Shown here: piece by piece, positions 58,678 through 64,000 of the stretch | Numbering within the stretch: the first letter of the stretch is position 1 | Layout of the letters: every line of letters begins with the position of its first letter | NCBI RefSeq assembly: GCF_902459465.1 | Contig: NC_047068.1 | Location: 9,114,001-9,178,000, forward strand | DNA: 64,000 bases | Reading direction: 5' to 3' | Source: Asterias rubens | Taxonomy: Eukaryota; Echinodermata; Asteroidea; Forcipulatida; Asteriidae | Translations under genes and position numbers: made by a program | The notes under the pieces: generated by a model | Database searches by the model: none | Told to the model about the DNA's origin: nothing | Seen by the model: only the letters and a program-made list of their open reading frames with translations

Positions 58678-58803
58678 CCGGTTTATAGTCGGTCGCGCGA
58701 TGGTCGCGCGACGGAAGACTTGCGCGCAATCCTAAGACTGAGGCCTAAAAACCATGTCTTTTTATGATCGCGCGTCAAGATTTCCGACGCCCGACCATCG
58801 GGC
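58678..58803. mobile_element. Family N palindromic element (copy 2), nested
   Basis: GGTTTATAGTCGGTCGCGCG at the left and GCGCGTCAAGATTTCCGACG at the right, with ACTGAGGCCTAAAAACCATG in the centre, match the element at 35504-35655. It is inside the 2.4-kb element, so it is a third nesting level or was carried along. Confidence 0.65.
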
Positions 58804-59229
58804 TTGAGTGTGCATTGTTGACGTTTCCAAGGTTAAGATCGGACGTGTGGAAAGTGTCGCAAGTATTGTTTACCAAAATTGAAGAATAACAGCGGGAATT
58901 TTAAATTTTTTCTAGAGAAATTTTGGTTGTTTATAGAGTGTATTCATATTATCTTCGAAAAACAAACTTTTGAGTTGATTTTTATACTCTTTCAGTGTCA
59001 TTAGTGTTCGGTTTTCAGAATTCAGTTCTCATTTTTTTTTTCAATTTTACTAAACTTTAACTGAAACGTCCAGTAGAGTCAGTGCACAACCTAGCTTCTG
59101 TATAAAACAATTATCAGTCTGTAAGTTGGAGCAAATTAAACACAGTTCAGTTTTTCTTTGATTTTTAATTAACATTTACTTTTATTAATAAATAACTTTA
59201 AGTTTAACACATATTTTCTACAACAACTG

Positions 59230-59870
59230 CCCTTATTTTGATGAAAATTCTTGAAACAACAATTACACCTAATTTGCATATTTAAAAAAAATAACAAATT
59301 TAATTAATTAACAAATTAGTTGGTGGATATTGTTTTTGCATACATATCCTAAAGGTATCTTGCTTTCCTATTCCTGGTCCAAAAATGAAGGTGGTGACAT
59401 ATTTACTTTTTGAGATATTCCTTTTTGAAAACGTGAGTTTATTATAGAACGGGATTCAAATAACCACCAATTATGCATAATTTGCATATTTAAGAAACAA
59501 AACAATAAACAGCATAATGGTTTTTTTTGTTTTTTTGTTAAATTATCTGAAATGAATCTCACTTTCCTATTCCTGCTCCAAAAATGAAGGTAGTAAGACA
59601 TTTACTTTTTGAGATATTCCCTTTTGAAAACACAAGTTTATTCATTGTTTATTTATAAAACCGGGATCAAATTACCCGCAATTAGGCATAATTTGCATAT
59701 TTAAAAAACAAACAATAAATAAGATAATGGATTGTTATTGTTGTTCTTTATTTTCTTTTGAGGCACCTGACTTTTCTATTAGTGCTCCAAAAATGAACAT
59801 TGTCAGACATTTACTTTTTGAGATATGTTCCTTTGAAAACATGGGTTTGTTCAATGTTTGTTTGTTTGTT
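59230..59870. repeat. About 205-bp direct repeat, roughly 3 units
   Basis: Each unit has AATTTGCATATTTA (near 59273, 59479, 59691), then CTTTCCTATTCCTG or a variant (near 59364, 59562, 59772), CCAAAAATGAA, and ATTTACTTTTTGAGATATT. Units are diverged by point changes and small indels. Confidence 0.8.
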
Positions 59871-60359
59871 TAAAAAGCAGTGAAAAGTCAATATTCACAC
59901 CTTTCACTAATCCCTCGGGACTTTAGGTCTTTCTTTAAAACTTGTTAATTTAAATTCCTAGCAATCAAATTGTTTTATTTCTTCTATTCTCATAAAACTT
60001 TTTGCAAGGAAGTAATATATTTAGGTTTTGTGCGACTTGAAACCTTAGTTTGTTAATTAGGACCCTGATAACATTGTTATTTGTTTGTTTATTGTTTACG
60101 TTAGTTGCTATTAGCAACGGCCTTGTTGAACTTGACCTGTAAATTAATCATAACTTTGGAATCCCTTGACCGATTTTCTTCAAACTACCACCTAACAACT
60201 CCTATCACTGTGTTCTTTCATTATAGCCACATTGCAAAGCAAAAAAAAAAACATTATAATTTCAACTGACATCCCTAATAGTATCTGATTTACCCGATTG
60301 ATATATCCCTTTTTGTAAAAATGAGTGAAAAAGTGGTGGCGCCATACGGAAAGTTATCC

Positions 60360-61864
60360 TCTAATTTACCCCAATGAGATATCCCTTTTATTTATTTTTA
60401 GTTTTTCTTTGTAAAGATTTGTGAAAAGGGTTAAAATAAAATAAAAAAGGTGGTGGCGCAATACGGAAAGTTATCCTGAAAACTGAATGATAAAGTCAAA
60501 AGTGTATTTAAAAGTTCCGTTGATCTGCAAAATCAGTATATAAAAACCTTAGAAACATCAATGGAAATAACTTATTTACTCACCTTCAACTACTTGTAAG
60601 TGCAAATTAATAACAACCTGACCCAAAAAAGTAATGTTTAGTTTTCACAATCACTGAATTGATTTCACGTTTTTTTTTGCTCACTTATAGAATGTCGTGT
60701 CACCTGTTCGTTTTAACGCTGAAACTAAAGGGTCCCAGAACCAGACTGTCTGGAAGAACCACACATCACATGGTGGCGCCCTTTTCTTTTTATGTGGACA
60801 TTATTTAATTTTGTGAAAAATTAATAAGCTTATAGAAAATGAATGTTTCAGCTTATGCTAGGTTTATTCGGTTTCAATGAGCGAGTGGCAGGCCTTTCGA
60901 ATCAAATCAAATCCGCAAAAAAGGAGAAAAAATCAGATGTTTGACAGCAACATCAAAATAAGGGTGGCACTTTTGGAGCTTTGTGTAAAAGGAAATGGTT
61001 CCTTTGCCACAATGGTATTTTTTTTAAGAGCGTGTTCGTGTTGGGCCTTTGTACTGTTAGTGTTAGTGGTGGTAGATGAGGCTAAAAAAATCTTTAAAAA
61101 GCGCCTCAAGGCTAGGCCTACAGACCGAACAATAAAATTGTTTTGTGCATGCACAACATAACTAGAAAGCGGGCTAGTGGTGGCAATGTTTACCAGACAT
61201 TTTCCCATTTTTACTTGGGGGAAGGGGGGGCGGGATGGGGGTTAGGGTGGGGGTAGGAAAGGGGCGGACGATACTTTTCTTTTTTAACACAATCTATAGA
61301 TAATAATAACAACGAATAAATAATATGAATTACTGCCAAATAAACCGTTGCTGGCTGTTTATTTGTCGAAAAGGCAAAGCCAACTGAGTTCGACGTCGTA
61401 TTAGTTTTTCACATGGTGATTTTTTGATAAAGCTGGCAGAATTTTGCCTTTCAATGCCAAGGTGATGCAAGAGCCAAACCTGACATTGCTTATGACATTA
61501 TAGGCAAACAATTTCTTAAAAAGAACGAGGCCAACATGTGCGTGTCGCTTAATCTTTTTTACAGATTTATATTTCAAAAGATTTTCTTTTGTTCAGAAGA
61601 TTTTGTTGTTATAGAAAGGCAGACTAGAAATCAGTCCCGATCGATATAGGCCACCCCCCAGGGTTGTAGGCACTTATTTTATTGAAATGAAATGACCCAC
61701 CCTGACCCTAAGCCATAGACTTACCAGGGTAGCTGATATTTCGCCTGATTTACCCAGCTATGAGCTGAGCAAAGGACTTATCGCAACCGTACATTGACAC
61801 CTCTGGGGCTCTGCAAGGTAACATTGTAGAACTTTTAGTGTCAGATCATCGAAACAGGCCCATA
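60360..61864. other. Non-coding stretch upstream of the ependymin-type gene
   Basis: Contains partial family O repeats to 60480 and a G-rich tract at 61216-61266 with several runs of four or more G. A 94-codon frame at 60877-61161 has no recognisable family. A promoter for the gene starting at 61865 should lie here, but no convincing TATA box was found. Confidence 0.4.
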
Positions 61865-64000
61865 ATGTATTTTGTTGCTTTCCTCGGCATCCTGATCACC
61901 GTGTCGGCCGCGCGACTCCCGCCGATATCCGGCTCGCCGACCCACCCCGATGAGGCCGGCCCGACCCACCCCAATGAGGCCGGTCCTATGGATCCTGAAC
62001 GCTGTTGCGCTCCAGCACAGTATACCGCACATTTTAGTAAGTTTATTTTTGTCATGGATATAAATTTTTGTACCTGGCTCCTCTACGGTTCGTCACTTTA
62101 AAAAAATAAGCATAAGGAATAACTTTTGTTTTGTGTAACCAAACCATTCTCAAACTACTGTCAAAAATGAACTCACGATGCTCAAAATGTTATTAGAAAC
62201 TATACAAAGGTGGCGTAGAAAATAATTATGTTTCATTGCAGACCAAAATTGCATATAATGGAATAAAACAAGCGAATTACTGTTGATTTTCATTTGAGGA
62301 TGAAATAATAGCATACCAAGTGTCAGTTTGCCTTTAAAATAATGGCATTATGTGTGACTCCCTCTGCACATAGGGCATTATTAAAGGCAGTGGACACTCA
62401 AAATAATTGTTAGCATAAAAACTTACTTGGTAACAAGCACTGGGGTATAAAATATTGTAAGAAACGGCTCCTTTTGAAGTAACGTAGTTTTCGAGAAAGT
62501 TGTCAACAACCAATTGAGCTCAAATTTTCACAGGTTTGTTATTATTATTTTATGCATGTTGAGATACACCAAGTGAGAATACTGGTCTTTGACAATTACC
62601 AATAGTATCCAGTGCCTATAAAGTCAACGCAGCTTTGGGAAACCGTTCTATTGTTTCAATCTTATTGTGACGATGTAGGGGTATTAAAATAAAATCTACA
62701 TGTGAACATTTCATCTCAAAGAGAAAACTCCGATTCAAATACTGATTTTATGTCCACGTAGAATCTTAAAAGCGTCACTGTGGTATCTTTTCCATTAAAC
62801 GTACAGTGCGAGGAGTTAAATGTTTCTCAAAAAGCATTAAAGACAGTTGACACTATTGGTAATTTGTCTAAGACCAGCCTTCACAGTTGGTGTTTCTCAC
62901 ATATGCATAACATAATAAACCTGTGAAAATTTGAGCTCAATTGGTCGTCGAAGTTGCGAGATATTAATGAAAGAAAAAACACCCTTGTCGCACGAAGTTG
63001 TGTGCTTTCAGATGCTTGATATCGAGACCTAATTCTGAGGTCTCGAAATCAAATTCGTGCAAAATTACTTCTTTCTCAAAAACTATGTCACTTCAGAGGG
63101 ACCCATTTCTCACAATGTTTTATACTATTTACCTACTCGTTTCCAAGTATCCAAGTATGGTTTTTATGCTAATCATTATTTTGAGTAATTACCAATAGGT
63201 GTCCACTGCCTTTAAAGTATCACAGAAGCCTTCTAACCACGTACATTTGCCATTAGTTTTCAAAGTCATTACCAAACGCAAGTAGGCCCTTTTAAAGTAC
63301 TTAGTCATAACATTAACACACTTATAATACTTGTTTTCAAACCGAAGAGAGGTTTGCGGGTAACACTATGTGAATTATCTCTGTGAGTAGTGTTAGTGCT
63401 GAAAAGAACCGGTCGTTATAACGACTGTGTTTCGATCAGTTTGCTCTGATGATCGTTTTCAGAGGAATCCATTCTCCTGGAGACGTGTTAAATGGTGTAT
63501 TGCAAACCTCTCTTAGTTAAACTTCCACCATGCAAAGTTTCAAAATCTTGAAATTATAAGGCTTGCTTGTTCGTGTTTGTGCTCATCAGGTGCCAATATT
63601 GCTGGGGTGTTGGACACGGGCAAGCTATCCACTATATTCACCAAAGGTCGCGTGGCTTACGACTCTATCAACGAGCTAATTGGCCACGAGATCATAGTAG
63701 AGAATTTATCCAATGGCACGGAGAAAGTAATCATGGATTACAATAAGGTATTCTGATGTTTCTTGTCTTGAAATTATAATCATTTTTTGATTGTGAACAT
63801 TTGTTAATGAAAAGGATTACTAGTTCGCCCGCCGACTGGGCAGAATTTTGTTGTAACCATGTCCTTTATACACGTCTATAAGTACTACTTAACTGCGTTT
63901 TTCCCTTTAAAATTTATCCACTCAGCTGAAAGGGTATTATATTACCACAAAGAAGGGTGTTGTCAAATGCCAGAAGTTCCCCTTAGAAGGAAACTTCCCT
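61865..64000 (+). CDS. Ependymin-related secreted protein, 5' part (runs off the window)
   Basis: Three exons are visible: 61865-62036, 63590-63747 and 63926-64000 (open at the window end), joined in frame to 135 residues. The protein starts with a hydrophobic signal peptide (MYFVAFLGILITVSAA), then a short Pro-rich repeat (PTHPDEAG, PTHPNEAG), then ERCCAPAQYTAHFS. Later parts read RVAYDSINELIGHEI and MDYNKLKGYYITTKKGVVKC. The order Cys pair with APxQ, a xVAYDSxN strand, then a tyrosine-rich strand ending in VxKC matches the N-terminal half of ependymin-related proteins, which are secreted, bind hydrophobic ligands and are expanded in echinoderms. The ATG at 61865 is chosen because it begins the signal peptide. 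One potential N-glycosylation site (NLSNGT) is present. The missing 3' exons mean the family call is good but not certain. Confidence 0.75.
62380..62622. mobile_element. Internally deleted family A copy
   Basis: TTAAAGGCAGTGGACACTCA to AATAGTATCCAGTGCCTATA. The middle box region is missing (GAGAAAGTTGTCAACAACCA joins two distant parts). It lies in intron 1 of the ependymin-type gene. Confidence 0.75.
62837..63215. mobile_element. TTAA-flanked family A copy
   Basis: TTAA at 62837-62840 and 63212-63215; ends AGACAGTTGACACTATTGG and CAATAGGTGTCCACTGCC. One GAGACCTCA box has lost bases. It is in intron 1 of the ependymin-type gene. Confidence 0.85.
63344..63519. repeat. Palindromic repeat with GGTCGTTATAACGAC core
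   Basis: AAGAGAGGTTTGCGG at the left pairs with GCAAACCTCTCTTA at the right. Inside are GGTCGTTATAACGAC (a perfect palindrome) and GATCAGTTTGCTCTGATGAT. It ends 70 bp before exon 2 of the ependymin-type gene. Confidence 0.5.

Larger units (their letters stand above)
57886..60277. mobile_element. 2392-bp non-autonomous hAT-like element
   Basis: Flanked by a direct repeat ATAGTAT at 57879-57885 and 60278-60284. Terminal inverted repeats TAGGGATGTC and GACATCCCTA. The interior has no transposase frame. It contains a family N palindrome (58678-58803) and a block of about 205-bp direct repeats (59230-59870). A 7-8-bp duplication with TAGGGATG-type ends points to hAT; the superfamily is inferred. 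Confidence 0.75.
57810..60356. mobile_element. Family O element split by a 2.4-kb insertion
   Basis: Left part GTATGGCGCCACCACTTTTT to ATAATATAGTAT (ending 57885) and right part ATAGTATCTGATTTACCCGA to GTGGTGGCGCCATACGG (from 60278) together make one element like the intact one at 29434-29569. Partial duplicates of the family lie beside it at 57780-57830 and 60360-60480. Confidence 0.75.

Noticed and set aside
60877-61161. 94-codon frame with a hydrophobic stretch (CSCWAFVLLVLVVV)
   Set aside because: No family recognised, overlapped by an equally long antisense frame, no splice or regulatory support.

Overview
This is eukaryotic, metazoan DNA: AT-rich, with compact exons split by GT-AG introns and very dense short interspersed repeats. 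The four genes have animal orthologues. One belongs to the ependymin-related family, which is abundant in echinoderms. Together with the repeat content this suggests an echinoderm, probably a sea star, but the phylum is an inference and the species cannot be read from the window.

Layout: 1-6350 is repeat-rich non-coding DNA with a 531-bp TAA microsatellite. 6609-22880 (+) is an 18-exon SLC38A10-type amino acid transporter whose long cytoplasmic tail carries a large glutamine-rich tandem repeat. 22881-29119 is intergenic, with repeats and a decayed reverse transcriptase (-). 29120-40929 (+) is a 10-exon TXNDC11-type ER thioredoxin-domain protein. 40930-46741 is repeat-filled intergenic DNA between convergent genes. 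46742-55663 (-) is a complete 10-exon DUS1L-type tRNA-dihydrouridine synthase. 56058-57560 (+) is a second decayed reverse transcriptase. 57810-60356 is a nested transposon stack. 61865-64000 (+) holds the first three exons of an ependymin-related secreted protein that runs off the window.

The genes do not form a pathway: transport/membrane, ER redox quality control, tRNA modification and a secreted protein. Exon boundaries were chosen so that every junction keeps frame and family motifs continue across introns.

The most informative non-genic content is the mobile-element record. Four palindromic families are flanked by TTAA. Two non-autonomous elements with 8-bp target duplications lie 224 bp apart and share a subterminal GAGTTGAC motif; each sits inside an older repeat. 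A 2.4-kb element has split an older short element. There are three tRNA-derived SINE groups, one present as a four-unit tandem cluster, and several minisatellites, including a 20-unit 46-bp array in a DUS1L intron. No CRISPR, rRNA or convincing functional tRNA gene was seen.
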